This document shows, piece by piece, positions 18,466-27,849 of a stretch of DNA of 64,000 nt (the first letter of the stretch is position 1; the number at the start of each line of letters is the position of its first letter). The stretch is from Mangrovimonas xylaniphaga (GTDB taxonomy: Bacteria; Bacteroidota; Bacteroidia; Flavobacteriales; Flavobacteriaceae): NCBI RefSeq assembly GCF_001280435.1, contig NZ_LBIP01000013.1:806001-870000 (forward strand), read 5' to 3'. Below the pieces are notes generated by a model, which worked only from the letters and a program-made list of their open reading frames with translations, was not told where the DNA came from and searched no databases. The position numbers and the translations under genes were made by a program.

Positions 18466-19179
18466 ATGAAAAAAGTAGTTTTTATTCTCTCTTTGTTCCT
18501 GTTAAGCCAAGCAGCGTCTGCCCAATTGTTCACGAAGGAAAAAATCAAGAACAATGAAAATTTTGACAAGCAGCGCCTAAGTTGGGGGTTCTTTTTAGGG
18601 TTCAACAGTTATGATTATCAATTTAACTACGAAGAAGATTTAAAGGACATTTTAGTAGACAACACCGTAGGTTTTAACGTAGGCTTAATTTCCGATTTAC
18701 GCCTTACCGAATACCTAAACCTGCGCTTTGAACCAGGATTGTACATTACGCAACGTAACCTGCAATATGACCCGGGCTATTTCTCAGGAATGGATTACAA
18801 TGCTTCGGATTTGCTTCGCGAAGTAAAATCTACCTATGTACATTTCCCTCTGCTTTTGAAATTTTCAACCAAACGTATCAACAACTTTAAACCGTTTATT
18901 GTTGGAGGGGTTTCTACAGCCATTAACCTTTCCAGTAATCAAGAAAACCCAGACGACAATTCTGTTGGGGAATTCAGATCGGAAAGAAACATGATGTTCT
19001 ACGAACTGGGATTTGGTGTTGATTTTTATTTGTACTGGTTCAAGTTCACGCCTTCTATTAGAGGTGTATTTGCCCTAAACAATGAAATTATTCAGGATAG
19101 AGATCCAAATAGTCCTTGGACAGGCAATGTCCATACCATGAAAACCAGAGGGGTATTTGTTAACTTCACCTTTCAATAG
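18466..19179 (+). CDS. porT: PorT family outer-membrane protein (T9SS assembly)
   Basis: 237 residues with a signal peptide (residues 1-19, SAA/ASA before QLFTKEK). The rest is an eight-stranded-barrel-like protein with alternating strands (GFFLGFNSYDYQFNY, GFNVGLISDLRL, LRFEPGLYITQRNLQY, TYVHFPLLLKFSTK) and ends in an aromatic strand (GVFVNFTFQ). PorT is required for gingipain secretion in Porphyromonas and belongs to the T9SS gene set. I recall ubiE-porT adjacency in Flavobacteria, which supports the assignment over a generic porin. It converges on trmH with only 13 bp between the stops and no clear hairpin. Confidence 0.82.
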   Translation: MKKVVFILSLFLLSQAASAQLFTKEKIKNNENFDKQRLSWGFFLGFNSYDYQFNYEEDLKDILVDNTVGFNVGLISDLRLTEYLNLRFEPGLYITQRNLQYDPGYFSGMDYNASDLLREVKSTYVHFPLLLKFSTKRINNFKPFIVGGVSTAINLSSNQENPDDNSVGEFRSERNMMFYELGFGVDFYLYWFKFTPSIRGVFALNNEIIQDRDPNSPWTGNVHTMKTRGVFVNFTFQ

Positions 19180-19192
19180 AAACGTAAATTCT

Positions 19193-19921
19193 TTACTGCT
19201 TCCCTCTTCTAAACTCGCTTAAGAAGATAGCTGTTGCCGTAGCCACATTTAAGCTTTCGGTAGCCTGCAAATTACCGTAACGCGGGATACTAAGTTTAGT
19301 CTGAACGATTTCTTCAATTTCAGAAGAAATGCCGTTAGCCTCATTTCCCATTACCAAAATGCCTTTATCTGGTAAGTTTTGGTTATAGACATTGTCGCCA
19401 TCCATAAAGGTTCCAAAAACTTCTGATTGCGTACTTTTCAAAAATGAAGTCAAATCCAAATACGTAATATTCACTCTGGTCAAAGAGCCCATAGTTGCCT
19501 GCACCACTTTGGAATTATAACAATCCACCGTAGCCGAACTGCACACCAAATCACTAATACCAAACCAATCACACAAACGAATGATTGTGCCAAGATTCCC
19601 TGGATCTCTCAAATCATCAAGGGCCACAATCAAGCCATCTTCTTTAATGGATTTCGACTCGGGAATTCTAAATAGAGCCAAAGCAGTATTAGGAGTTTTT
19701 AATGCACTGATCTTTTTCAACTCTTGCTCGGAGACAGAGACAACTTGTTCCGAAGCAACTCCAAAATCCGTTCCATTGGTATACAACTTAAAGAGCTCGA
19801 AAGAGGAATTTAAAAACTCTCCAATCCCTTTGATCCCCTCCACCACAAACAAACCTTCCTTAGTGCGGTTCTTTTTTTGTGCTAAACTTGTAATTAATTT
19901 TATTTGGCTCTTTGTTAACAT
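19193..19921 (-). CDS. SpoU/TrmH family RNA 2'-O-methyltransferase
   Basis: 242 residues from ATG at 19921 (MLTKSQIKLITSLAQKKNRTKE). A longer frame to a TTG at 19963 is rejected because that codon lies in a -7-like box. The N-terminal substrate-binding domain is followed by the SPOUT knot: LDDLRDPGNLGTIIR (motif 1), ILVMGNEANGIS (motif 2) and LSIPRYGNLQATESLNVATATAI (motif 3, split over residues about 205-230). It methylates ribose 2'-OH in rRNA or tRNA. The exact nucleotide is not deducible. Divergent from tamL. Confidence 0.92.
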   Translation of the reverse strand: MLTKSQIKLITSLAQKKNRTKEGLFVVEGIKGIGEFLNSSFELFKLYTNGTDFGVASEQVVSVSEQELKKISALKTPNTALALFRIPESKSIKEDGLIVALDDLRDPGNLGTIIRLCDWFGISDLVCSSATVDCYNSKVVQATMGSLTRVNITYLDLTSFLKSTQSEVFGTFMDGDNVYNQNLPDKGILVMGNEANGISSEIEEIVQTKLSIPRYGNLQATESLNVATATAIFLSEFRRGKQ

Positions 19922-19940
19922 CAAAATGTCTTTACTTTTG
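19911..19940 (+). promoter_or_regulatory. Candidate distal promoter for tamL
   Basis: TTTG at 19911-19914, an 18-nt spacer and TACTTTTG at 19933-19940 fit the Bacteroidota -33/-7 layout. The -33 box lies inside the first codons of the divergent trmH gene. Confidence 0.55.
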
Positions 19941-19960
19941 TTATCGTTGTAACTACCGTA

Positions 19961-19968
19961 CAAAGTAA
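19961..19968 (-). promoter_or_regulatory. Candidate -7 box for trmH
   Basis: The minus strand reads TTACTTTG, one mismatch from TAnnTTTG, 39 bp upstream of the ATG at 19921. The leader is placed where expected, but no -33 box was seen. Confidence 0.35.
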
Positions 19969-19986
19969 TGCTTTTTTGGAGTAATT

Positions 19987-20020
19987 TTTGATATGCTACA
20001 GCAACAATGCCATAAATTTG
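19987..20020 (+). promoter_or_regulatory. Candidate proximal promoter for tamL
   Basis: TTTG at 19987-19990, a 22-nt spacer, and TAAATTTG at 20013-20020, both exact matches. The -7 box ends 19 bp before the TTG start codon of tamL. Confidence 0.6.
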
Positions 20021-20039
20021 ACCTTATAACGATTTCTGT

Positions 20040-22565
20040 TTGAAGCAAACTTTTAAATATATATTGGTTTTCCTTTCCTTCGCTTACCTACTAGCATCCT
20101 GTAATGTGATGAAGCGTGTTGGTGAAGATCAATTTCTTCTTTCAGGAAACACTACTATGGTAAACGGAAAAAAGGTAAACACCGAGGCCATCAACAATTC
20201 CTATTACCAAAAACCTAACGGAAAACTTTTAGGCTACCCTTTGCGCTTGCACATTTACAATTTGGCAAGGCCAAACTTGGACTCCATCCTTAAAGACAAA
20301 ATTTACAACGATCCAAAAAAGTTGGCTTGGAAAACGAGATTGCTTTCCAGAAAGCAATTGGATAAAGATGTCCAATCCCGTTTGGACTTTAATGCTTGGC
20401 TGAAAAAAACTGGTGAAGCTCCCGTAATTGTAGATTTGCCAAAAACAGAAAAAACCACAACCAACCTCAGCCGATATTTTATTAGCAACGGATGGTTTGA
20501 TGTGCAAACTTCATACAGTATTTCTAAAACGGATAACAGACGGGCTAGCGTCACTTATTTTGTTGAAACAGGAAAACCCTATATTTTGGATTCCATTTCG
20601 GAGAAAATTGCCTCGCCAATTGTGGATTCGCTCTATCAGAATTTAAAAAAGGAATCACTTATAAAATCAGGAGAGCAGTACAAAGAAACCAATTTCACCA
20701 ACGAAAGGGAACGCCTCACATCGGCCTTGAGAAATTCTGGGCTTTTCCATTTTGGCCAGGATTATATCACTTTTGATATTGATACCATTGGATCTTCAAA
20801 AAAGGTATTTACAGACCTTATTATTAAAAACAGAAGTATTCGATATGAAGATTCCATTGCTAGGGTTCCTTTCAAAATCTACAAGATAAAACAGGTCAAC
20901 ATCTATACTGACCATACTTATACTAACAAGGAAACGGAAACATTGGATTCCATAGAATATAAGGGCTACAAACTTTATAGTTATGGCAAATTAAGGTATC
21001 GCCCAAAAGCGCTTACCGATGCTGTTTTTATTTCTAAAGATGAACTTTTTAGGGACCTCGACAGAAGTAGGACCTACCGCTATTTAACCGACCTCAAAGT
21101 ATTCAGATACCCCAACATTGAATATATCGAAAACCCACAGGATACAACACTTACTGCCAATATTTACCTTTCTCCAAAGAAAAAGTACGATCTTGGATAT
21201 GAAATAAATGTCACGCAAAGTAACATCCAAACCATTGGGTTTTCCTTAAGTGGCGGATTGATAATTCGTAACGTATTTAGGGGTGCTGAAACATTGGAAA
21301 TGTCCGCTTTAGGTTCTATTGGTTCCTCCAAAGATGCATCTATTTCTCAAGACCAATTTTTCGACATCAATGAAGCCGGGGGAAATATCAAACTCACCAT
21401 TCCCCGCATATTCTTTCCAATCAGAACCAATAAAATCATACCAAAATACATGTCTCCAAGCACCCGTATTTCAGTAGGGGCCACCACGCAAAGAAATATT
21501 GGATTGGACAAACAAACCTTAAACGGTACTTTAAACTACAATTGGACCCCATCCAAAAGAACCACAAATAGTTTGGATTTCTTCAATCTGCAATTTGTGA
21601 AAAACCTGAATCCCGACAATTATTTTGGAGTTTACCAAAACTCGTACAATACGCTTAATGATATTTCCAATAGCATCGATTACAACAACGGCGAAGATTT
21701 GACCTATCCAGGACAAACAGACCAATTTATAAACGATGTCTTAACTGGCAATACCTCTATAACCCCAAGCGACGATGACTTTGAAACCGTTTCGGCCATC
21801 AGTGAGCGCCAAAACAGACTAACAGAAAACAACTTGATTTTGGCCTCCAGTTTCAATTATGTATTGAACAAACGTGAAAACCTTTTGGATAATGATTTTT
21901 CTATCTTCCGATTTAAGTTTGAGGTTGCGGGCCCACTACTTAACACCTTTTCAAGATGGACGGGTTCTAAAAAAAATGCCAATGATCAATACGAAATACT
22001 TGGCGTGGCTTTTTCCCAATATATGAAAGGAGAACTGGACTATGTGAAATACTGGGATTTGGGCAAAAAGAATATCGTGGCCGTGCGTAGTTATTTGGGA
22101 ATGGCCATTCCCTATGGCAACTCCAACAGTATTCCTTTCTCCAAGAGTTTCTTTTCGGGAGGACCTAACGACATCAGGGCTTGGACTGCCTACAACTTAG
22201 GCCCCGGAAGCTCGCAATCCATTAATGAGTTCAACGAAGCCAACATGAAAATCACCTTGAGTCTTGAGGAACGCTTCAATGTTTTGGGGAACCTTAACGG
22301 CGCCCTATTTGTGGATGCAGGAAACATCTGGAACATTGCCGATAACGTAAATGACGATAGAGCTACATTTAGTGGAGTTGACTCTTTAAAAGACATTGCC
22401 GTAGGTTCTGGTTTTGGTTTGCGCTACGACTTTACATTTTTTGTTCTAAGGGGAGATATCGGGTTTAAAACCTATGATCCTTCATACGATTTGGGTGAGC
22501 GCTGGTTCAAGGACTACAATTTTGGAAATGCCGTTTACAACATCGGTATCAACTACCCTTTCTAA
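20040..22565 (+). CDS. tamL: Translocation and assembly module lipoprotein TamL (BamA/TamA superfamily)
   Basis: 841 residues. Start codon is TTG at 20040: an in-frame stop lies 21 bp upstream and this start gives a complete lipoprotein signal with lipobox ending at Cys21 (YLLASC). POTRA-like modules occupy the N-terminal third to half (FISNGWFDVQTSYSI, then VNIYTDHTYTNKETE). A 16-strand Omp85 barrel follows and contains FFSGGPNDIRAWTAYNLGPG, the family's conserved barrel loop. It ends in a barrel-closing strand (AVYNIGINYPF). In Bacteroidota TamL replaces TamA and inserts outer-membrane proteins together with a TamB-like partner. No tamB lies adjacent. A double promoter arrangement is visible upstream. 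Confidence 0.92.
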   Translation: MKQTFKYILVFLSFAYLLASCNVMKRVGEDQFLLSGNTTMVNGKKVNTEAINNSYYQKPNGKLLGYPLRLHIYNLARPNLDSILKDKIYNDPKKLAWKTRLLSRKQLDKDVQSRLDFNAWLKKTGEAPVIVDLPKTEKTTTNLSRYFISNGWFDVQTSYSISKTDNRRASVTYFVETGKPYILDSISEKIASPIVDSLYQNLKKESLIKSGEQYKETNFTNERERLTSALRNSGLFHFGQDYITFDIDTIGSSKKVFTDLIIKNRSIRYEDSIARVPFKIYKIKQVNIYTDHTYTNKETETLDSIEYKGYKLYSYGKLRYRPKALTDAVFISKDELFRDLDRSRTYRYLTDLKVFRYPNIEYIENPQDTTLTANIYLSPKKKYDLGYEINVTQSNIQTIGFSLSGGLIIRNVFRGAETLEMSALGSIGSSKDASISQDQFFDINEAGGNIKLTIPRIFFPIRTNKIIPKYMSPSTRISVGATTQRNIGLDKQTLNGTLNYNWTPSKRTTNSLDFFNLQFVKNLNPDNYFGVYQNSYNTLNDISNSIDYNNGEDLTYPGQTDQFINDVLTGNTSITPSDDDFETVSAISERQNRLTENNLILASSFNYVLNKRENLLDNDFSIFRFKFEVAGPLLNTFSRWTGSKKNANDQYEILGVAFSQYMKGELDYVKYWDLGKKNIVAVRSYLGMAIPYGNSNSIPFSKSFFSGGPNDIRAWTAYNLGPGSSQSINEFNEANMKITLSLEERFNVLGNLNGALFVDAGNIWNIADNVNDDRATFSGVDSLKDIAVGSGFGLRYDFTFFVLRGDIGFKTYDPSYDLGERWFKDYNFGNAVYNIGINYPF

Positions 22566-22655
22566 TTCCTTTTTTCACTTTCATTTCGATAACGTTATAG
22601 TGCAATTTTGATGCAACAATGCTCAATTTCAGTCTAAGATGTGCAAAAAATTGAT

Positions 22656-22663
22656 TATTTTTG
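22656..22663 (+). promoter_or_regulatory. -7 box for fbaA-accD
   Basis: TATTTTTG matches TAnnTTTG exactly, 32 bp before the fbaA ATG. No -33 box at the expected distance. Confidence 0.5.
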
Positions 22664-22695
22664 AACTTATTATTTCAATATAAAATACACTAAAA

Positions 22696-23763
22696 ATGAG
22701 TCACAATATCAAAGCAGGAGTTGCTACAGGAAAAGAAGTTCAGGAAATTTTCAAACTTGCAAAAGAAAAAGGGTTTGCCCTTCCAGCAGTAAACGTAATT
22801 GGTTCCAACACTATCAATGGTGTTTTGGAAACAGCGGCAGCACTTAATGCCCCTGTAATTATTCAATTCTCAAACGGAGGAGCGCAATTTAACGCCGGAA
22901 AAGGATTAAGCAATGAAGGTCAAAAAGCAGCGATTGCAGGATCTATTGCAGGTGCCAAGCACGTTCACGAAATGGCCGTAGCCTATGGAGTTCCAGTAAT
23001 TCTTCATACAGACCACTGTGCAAAAAAACTATTGCCTTGGATTGATGGCCTATTGGATGCCAGTGAAAAGCATTTTGCCGAAACAGGAAAGCCTCTTTAT
23101 AGCTCTCACATGATCGATTTAAGTGAAGAGCCTCTTGAAGAGAACATTGAAATTTGCAAAACCTACCTTGAACGTATGAGCAAGATGGGAATGACCTTGG
23201 AAATTGAGTTAGGAATTACAGGTGGAGAAGAAGACGGTGTTGACAATTCTGATGTTGATGATTCTAAACTTTACACCCAACCAGAAGAAGTTGCTTACGC
23301 TTATGAAGAATTGAGCAAAGTAAGCGATCAATTTACCATTGCAGCTGCCTTTGGAAACGTTCACGGTGTTTACAAACCTGGTAACGTAAAATTGACTCCA
23401 AAAATCCTTAAAAACTCTCAAGAGTACATTTCTGAAAAATACAATGTACCTCACAACCATATCGATTTTGTATTCCATGGTGGTTCTGGCTCAACAGTTG
23501 AAGAAATTAGAGAAGCCATTGGATATGGTGTGATCAAAATGAACATCGATACCGATATGCAATATGCATTTATGAGCGGAATCCGTGATTACATGGCCGA
23601 TAACAAAGACTATTTACAAGCCCAAATTGGTAACCCAGAAGGTGATGATGTACCAAATAAAAAGTTCTACGACCCTAGAGTTTGGTTGCGTGCAGGAGAA
23701 AATACGTTTGTTGAAAGATTAAAAAAGGCATTTGAAGACCTTAATAATGTAAATACTTTATAA
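22696..23763 (+). CDS. fbaA: Class II fructose-bisphosphate aldolase
   Basis: 355 residues, the length of the E. coli-type (class IIa) enzymes. Asp106 (catalytic) and His107 (metal ligand) lie in HTDHCAKKLLPW. Further family motifs are LEIELGITGGEEDG, GNVHGVYKPGNVKL, and FHGGSGSTVEEI, which binds phosphate. Zn2+-dependent cleavage and condensation of fructose 1,6-bisphosphate with dihydroxyacetone phosphate and glyceraldehyde 3-phosphate, in glycolysis and gluconeogenesis. It precedes accD by 36 bp and they likely share a transcript that ends at the terminator at 24659. Confidence 0.96.
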   Translation: MSHNIKAGVATGKEVQEIFKLAKEKGFALPAVNVIGSNTINGVLETAAALNAPVIIQFSNGGAQFNAGKGLSNEGQKAAIAGSIAGAKHVHEMAVAYGVPVILHTDHCAKKLLPWIDGLLDASEKHFAETGKPLYSSHMIDLSEEPLEENIEICKTYLERMSKMGMTLEIELGITGGEEDGVDNSDVDDSKLYTQPEEVAYAYEELSKVSDQFTIAAAFGNVHGVYKPGNVKLTPKILKNSQEYISEKYNVPHNHIDFVFHGGSGSTVEEIREAIGYGVIKMNIDTDMQYAFMSGIRDYMADNKDYLQAQIGNPEGDDVPNKKFYDPRVWLRAGENTFVERLKKAFEDLNNVNTL

Positions 23764-23799
23764 ATTTGCACCCGAAATAATTAACTAAAATTAGTTTTA

Positions 23800-24657
23800 A
23801 TGTCTTGGTTTAAAAGAAAAACAAAAGGGATTACTACCACTACCGAAGAAAAAAAGGACACTCCTAAAGGTCTTTGGTACAAATCCCCTACGGGTAAAAT
23901 TGTAGACACAGAAGAGTTGGAAAAGAATTTTTATGTGAGTCCAGAAGACGATTATCACGTAAGAATTGGCAGCAAGGAGTATTTCGAAATTTTATTCGAT
24001 GACAATAAGTTTGAAGAACTGGATGCAAACCTAACTTCTAAAGATCCTTTAAAATTTGAAGATACCAAAAAATACCCAGACCGTTTAAAGTCTGCCCAAG
24101 AGAAGACCAAATTAAAAGATGCTGTAAGAACAGCTGTTGGTAAATCGAAAGGGAAAAACTTGGTGGTTGCCTGTATGGATTTTGCGTTTATTGGAGGTTC
24201 TATGGGAAGCGTTGTTGGTGAAAAAATTGCCCGCGCTGCCGATTATTCCCTTAAAAACAATGTCCCATTAATGATCATTTCTAAATCTGGAGGTGCCCGT
24301 ATGATGGAAGCGGCGTTGTCTTTAATGCAATTGGCTAAAACTTCTGTGAAGTTGGCTCAATTGGCCGAAGCTAAAATCCCTTACATTTCTCTTTGTACCG
24401 ATCCAACTACTGGGGGTACTACGGCGTCATTCGCTATGTTGGGAGACATCAACATTGCAGAGCCGGGAGCCTTGATTGGTTTTGCTGGCCCTAGAATTGT
24501 AAGAGACACCACAGGTCAGGAATTACCTGAAGGATTCCAAACTTCAGAGTTCCTGTTGGAACACGGTTTCTTGGATTTTATTTCGCACAGAAAGAATCTT
24601 AAAAACAAAGTCAACCAATACATTGACTTAATCACAAATCAGCCCTTAAGGGCATAA
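23800..24657 (+). CDS. accD: Acetyl-CoA carboxylase carboxyltransferase beta subunit, lacking zinc-ribbon cysteines
   Basis: 285 residues; the carboxyltransferase crotonase-like core is intact ([62 protein letters not shown]). It pairs with AccA to form malonyl-CoA, the first step of fatty acid synthesis. The usual N-terminal C-x2-C...C-x2-C zinc ribbon is absent: the four positions read Ser29, Gly32, Ser47 and Asp50 in YKSPTGK and VSPEDDY, while the surrounding fold residues are kept. I recall the same in other Flavobacteriaceae, so this is a lineage trait rather than decay. accA is not in the window. Confidence 0.95.
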   Translation: MSWFKRKTKGITTTTEEKKDTPKGLWYKSPTGKIVDTEELEKNFYVSPEDDYHVRIGSKEYFEILFDDNKFEELDANLTSKDPLKFEDTKKYPDRLKSAQEKTKLKDAVRTAVGKSKGKNLVVACMDFAFIGGSMGSVVGEKIARAADYSLKNNVPLMIISKSGGARMMEAALSLMQLAKTSVKLAQLAEAKIPYISLCTDPTTGGTTASFAMLGDINIAEPGALIGFAGPRIVRDTTGQELPEGFQTSEFLLEHGFLDFISHRKNLKNKVNQYIDLITNQPLRA

Positions 24658-24658
24658 T

Positions 24659-24688
24659 AAAAAAGCGACCTAATTAGGTCGCTTTTTT
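24659..24688 (+). terminator. Terminator of accD
   Basis: A perfect dyad AAAAAAGCGACCT / AGGTCGCTTTTTT with a 4-nt loop, running into T7, just after the accD stop codon. Confidence 0.9.
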
Positions 24689-24820
24689 TATTACCATTCA
24701 CTTCCAATCCCTTTCCTAATTCATCCAATGTTAAAAAGATTTAACTGAACAGCTTACCAATATTTCTTGTAAAAAATATCCTAATTGGTAACTTGCCGTT
24801 CAATTAACCTAATCTTTAAC

Positions 24821-27334
24821 ATGAATTACTTTTATTCCCAAAAAAGCAAACTTCTTTTTAGCTTACTTTTTTTGACATTCTTTATGGGAATGTCCCAATC
24901 CAATCAATATCTTCACTTCGACGGTGTTGATGATTATGCATCCTTACCCAACGGCGCACAGTTTATCAATGGCAGCAACACTATTACCATGGCAGGCTGG
25001 TTCTATACAGATGAACTAGGATATGCCCAAGGTATGATGGGTATAAGAGGTGGTGGAACAGGTGATGGCGAAATGTATGTCAACCAAAAACCTAATGGAG
25101 GTCTTGAATGCAGATTGGTGACAACAGCTGGGTTTCATAATATCACGCTTCCTGACGGCACTATTGTAGCGGGGCAATGGCAGCATGTTTCTTGGGTATT
25201 CAACCAAACTTCCCTTGAACTATTTATAGATGGTGTTTCAATTGCAACCACTCCTGCATCCGGTGTATTTTCATCTACCGACAGACCCTTTACAATAGGA
25301 AAATCCATTCTTGCAAGTTACAACTTTGTATTTCCAGGAAGAGCCGATGAAGTATCCCTTTGGAACAAGGCCTTGACACAAGCCGAAATTCAGGACATGA
25401 TTGCCAATGAGTTGACTGGAGATGAAGCGAATCTTCAAGTTTATTACAAATTCAACCAAGGAACTCCTGGGGGAAACAACACTAGCATTACACAATTGAT
25501 GGACATTAGCGGAGAGGAAAATAAAAATGCGACTTTGAACAATTTTGCCCTCGATGGAGAAACCTCCAATTTCAATGGTGAATTGGAATCGACTTTTCAA
25601 GCAATAAATTTCCCTCAAATTCCTTCAAAGTTAATTACAGACACTCCATTTCAACTTCAAGCAACGGTTAATTCCAATCTTCCTATTTCCTATGAAATAA
25701 TTTCAGGTCCAGCCACAGTTAATGGAGATATCCTTACTCTTGACGGAGTGCCAGGAGAGGTTAGCGTCAAGGCTAGTCAGCCTGGAAATGACATCTACGA
25801 GCGAGCAGAAGACATCGTCATAACCTTTGCTGTTTTAGATCCAGATACAGTTTTAGCTGAAGCTGAAATATTACATCCCTTAGCTGGAAACGCGTACACT
25901 TCAAGCTTAATGCCAATTCAAATTGCATTTAGAGCAGACATACCATATACTGAACTATTTTCAATTGCATCAATTACCGCAACTGTTGACGGTGAAGAAG
26001 TATCCTTAACAAGTTACGGAAACGGTTATTATACAGGATGGTGGACACCTAGCTCTTTTGGAAATCATGACTTAGAGATTGCTTCAACCAACAATTTTGG
26101 AGCAGAAGGAAGCCATACCAGCACCTTCAATTTGACTTCAACAACTCCTACGCAAACATTCAATGCAACAGAAGATGTTTGGGTATATGCCGACGTTCCT
26201 TCTGTAACGGTCGAAACAGACTTACCCAGTTTTGTTGGTGCCTATAATGAAATTACCGGAACTCTATTTATAGACTGTCCAGATGGAGGTTGTGACCCTT
26301 GGGATAGAATTTCTTCTGTTGAAGCATTGGGTAAAGATGGTCAATGGTATGAAATTATTCGTTATTTAACTCCTTATGGCGTAAGCTGCCAACACGAAAT
26401 AGACCTTACGGATTTCATGTCTCTACTAAGTGGAAAAACAAAATTCAGAGTGAATCTTGGCACCACAGGAAATGGTTTTCTTTACACACTACAATTGAGT
26501 TATACGCCAGGAACTCCAGAAAACCCTTATAGCCAGATTCAAAAATTATGGAACGGCACTTACCAATTTGGAGACATGGCCAACTTGCAACCTACAGAAG
26601 ATTTCACAAAATCGTTCCCTGAAAGCACACAATCTGCGAAAATCAAGTTGGTATCTACTGGTCATGGTTGGGGAAGTACCAACACAGGAAATGCTGCAGA
26701 ATTCAAACAAAACACCCATCATATTTGGGTAGACGATGAGCAAACCTTTACACAATTGAATTGGGTAGATTGTGATCCTAACCCAGATAATTGTAGCCCA
26801 CAAGCCGGAACTTGGAAATATAATAGAGCCGGATGGTGCCCTGGAAGCATTGCCCAATTTTTTGATTATGATATGACACCATATATCAATAATAGCTCTG
26901 TAGACCTTGAATATGTTTTTGATGAAAGTTATACTGACTATTGCCACCCTAACAACCCAAACTGTATAACTGGTGAAACCTGTTCTGATTGTAATGATGG
27001 TTTCAATCCTCACCTAAAAGTGAACTCGTTTTTGATATCCTTTGGAAACACTCCCATGGACAATTCATTAAGTGTAAATGACCTTTCAGTATCTAATAAC
27101 ATGCAGTTGTACCCAAACCCTTCCGCAGGAACATTCTTCGTTGAATTCAACAACGATACTCAAGTTGACAATATTGAGATTTTTGATGTGACAGGAAGAT
27201 CAATTTTGCAAACTCCTGTCACCAATGGCACCACCATAAAACAAATTAACCTAGATGGGAAAGCAGGAATTTATTTAGTAAGTCTAAAAAATGGCAGTGA
27301 TGTATTGGCGACAAAACGATTGATTGTAGAATAA
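24821..27334 (+). CDS. Secreted PNGase F-like peptide-N-glycosidase with LamG and T9SS sorting domains
   Basis: 837 residues from ATG at 24821; a TTG-initiated extension to 24785 is less likely. Signal peptide at about 1-25. Residues about 30-210 form a concanavalin-like LamG domain (LHFDGVDDYASLPNG), followed by an Ig-like stretch. Residues about 445-755 match PNGase F: CDPWDR (Asp492, position of catalytic Asp60), WYEIIRYLTPYGV, STGHGWGS, then NAAEF (Glu627, position of Glu206), and NRAGWCPGS. The loop bearing Glu118 in PNGase F seems changed (NGFLYTLQL), so that residue may be missing. The last ~70 residues are a T9SS sorting domain (LYPNPSAGTFFVEF). Expected to deglycosylate N-linked glycoproteins outside the cell. 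Stands alone. Confidence 0.82.
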   Translation: MNYFYSQKSKLLFSLLFLTFFMGMSQSNQYLHFDGVDDYASLPNGAQFINGSNTITMAGWFYTDELGYAQGMMGIRGGGTGDGEMYVNQKPNGGLECRLVTTAGFHNITLPDGTIVAGQWQHVSWVFNQTSLELFIDGVSIATTPASGVFSSTDRPFTIGKSILASYNFVFPGRADEVSLWNKALTQAEIQDMIANELTGDEANLQVYYKFNQGTPGGNNTSITQLMDISGEENKNATLNNFALDGETSNFNGELESTFQAINFPQIPSKLITDTPFQLQATVNSNLPISYEIISGPATVNGDILTLDGVPGEVSVKASQPGNDIYERAEDIVITFAVLDPDTVLAEAEILHPLAGNAYTSSLMPIQIAFRADIPYTELFSIASITATVDGEEVSLTSYGNGYYTGWWTPSSFGNHDLEIASTNNFGAEGSHTSTFNLTSTTPTQTFNATEDVWVYADVPSVTVETDLPSFVGAYNEITGTLFIDCPDGGCDPWDRISSVEALGKDGQWYEIIRYLTPYGVSCQHEIDLTDFMSLLSGKTKFRVNLGTTGNGFLYTLQLSYTPGTPENPYSQIQKLWNGTYQFGDMANLQPTEDFTKSFPESTQSAKIKLVSTGHGWGSTNTGNAAEFKQNTHHIWVDDEQTFTQLNWVDCDPNPDNCSPQAGTWKYNRAGWCPGSIAQFFDYDMTPYINNSSVDLEYVFDESYTDYCHPNNPNCITGETCSDCNDGFNPHLKVNSFLISFGNTPMDNSLSVNDLSVSNNMQLYPNPSAGTFFVEFNNDTQVDNIEIFDVTGRSILQTPVTNGTTIKQINLDGKAGIYLVSLKNGSDVLATKRLIVE

Positions 27335-27420
27335 ATTCATGATTGGGTCTTTTGAAGCTTTGTAAATTTTATTAAAAAATCATTTTTTGGATCATTATCT
27401 TATAAATGATTTAAAATTAC

Positions 27421-27428
27421 TATATTTG
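27421..27428 (+). promoter_or_regulatory. -7 box for rpsO
   Basis: TATATTTG, an exact TAnnTTTG match, 54 bp before the rpsO ATG. A TTTG lies at 27386-27389, but its 31-nt spacing is too long. Confidence 0.5.
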
Positions 27429-27482
27429 CCGCTTGAAAGAAACCCTTTCATAGTACATAAAAATCATTAAAACAATATTGGA

Positions 27483-27752
27483 ATGTATTTAACTAAAGAA
27501 AAGAAAGAAGAAATCTTCGAAAAGCACGGAGCTGGAAAAAATGACACAGGAAGTGCTGAAGGGCAAATTGCATTGTTCACTTACAGAATTAACCACTTAA
27601 CAGAACACCTAAAAAAGAATCGTAAAGATTTTAACACTGAGCGTTCTTTGGTAAAATTGGTAGGAAAGCGTCGTGCTTTGCTAGATTATTTGACTAAGAA
27701 AGATATCTTAAGATACCGTGCTATCGTTAAAGAATTAGGATTAAGAAAATAA
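27483..27752 (+). CDS. rpsO: 30S ribosomal protein S15
   Basis: 89 residues, full length. Family features are HGAGKNDTGSAEGQIALFTYRI and the C-terminal LVGKRRALLDYLTKKD. S15 binds helices of the central domain of 16S rRNA and bridges to 23S rRNA. Followed by a terminator and then pnp, the common rpsO-pnp pairing. Confidence 0.98.
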   Translation: MYLTKEKKEEIFEKHGAGKNDTGSAEGQIALFTYRINHLTEHLKKNRKDFNTERSLVKLVGKRRALLDYLTKKDILRYRAIVKELGLRK

Positions 27753-27756
27753 TTGT

Positions 27757-27784
27757 GAAAAGAGGCTTTATGCCTCTTTTTTTT
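27757..27784 (+). terminator. Terminator between rpsO and pnp
   Basis: AAAAGAGGC, a 5-nt loop, GCCTCTTTT, then a T-run. It probably lets rpsO be expressed above pnp. Confidence 0.85.
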
Positions 27785-27849
27785 ATTTATATATTAGCTC
27801 AAGCGAAAGAGTTTAAAATTCGCATAAGAAGCTCATAATAGTTTTTCAT

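Noticed and set aside
22589-22598. ATAACGTTAT palindrome before fbaA
   Set aside because: Only 10 bp, AT-rich and not placed within a promoter; chance match likely.
26546-27013. 155-codon open frame on the minus strand
   Set aside because: Antisense to the PNGase F-like domain, which is intact.
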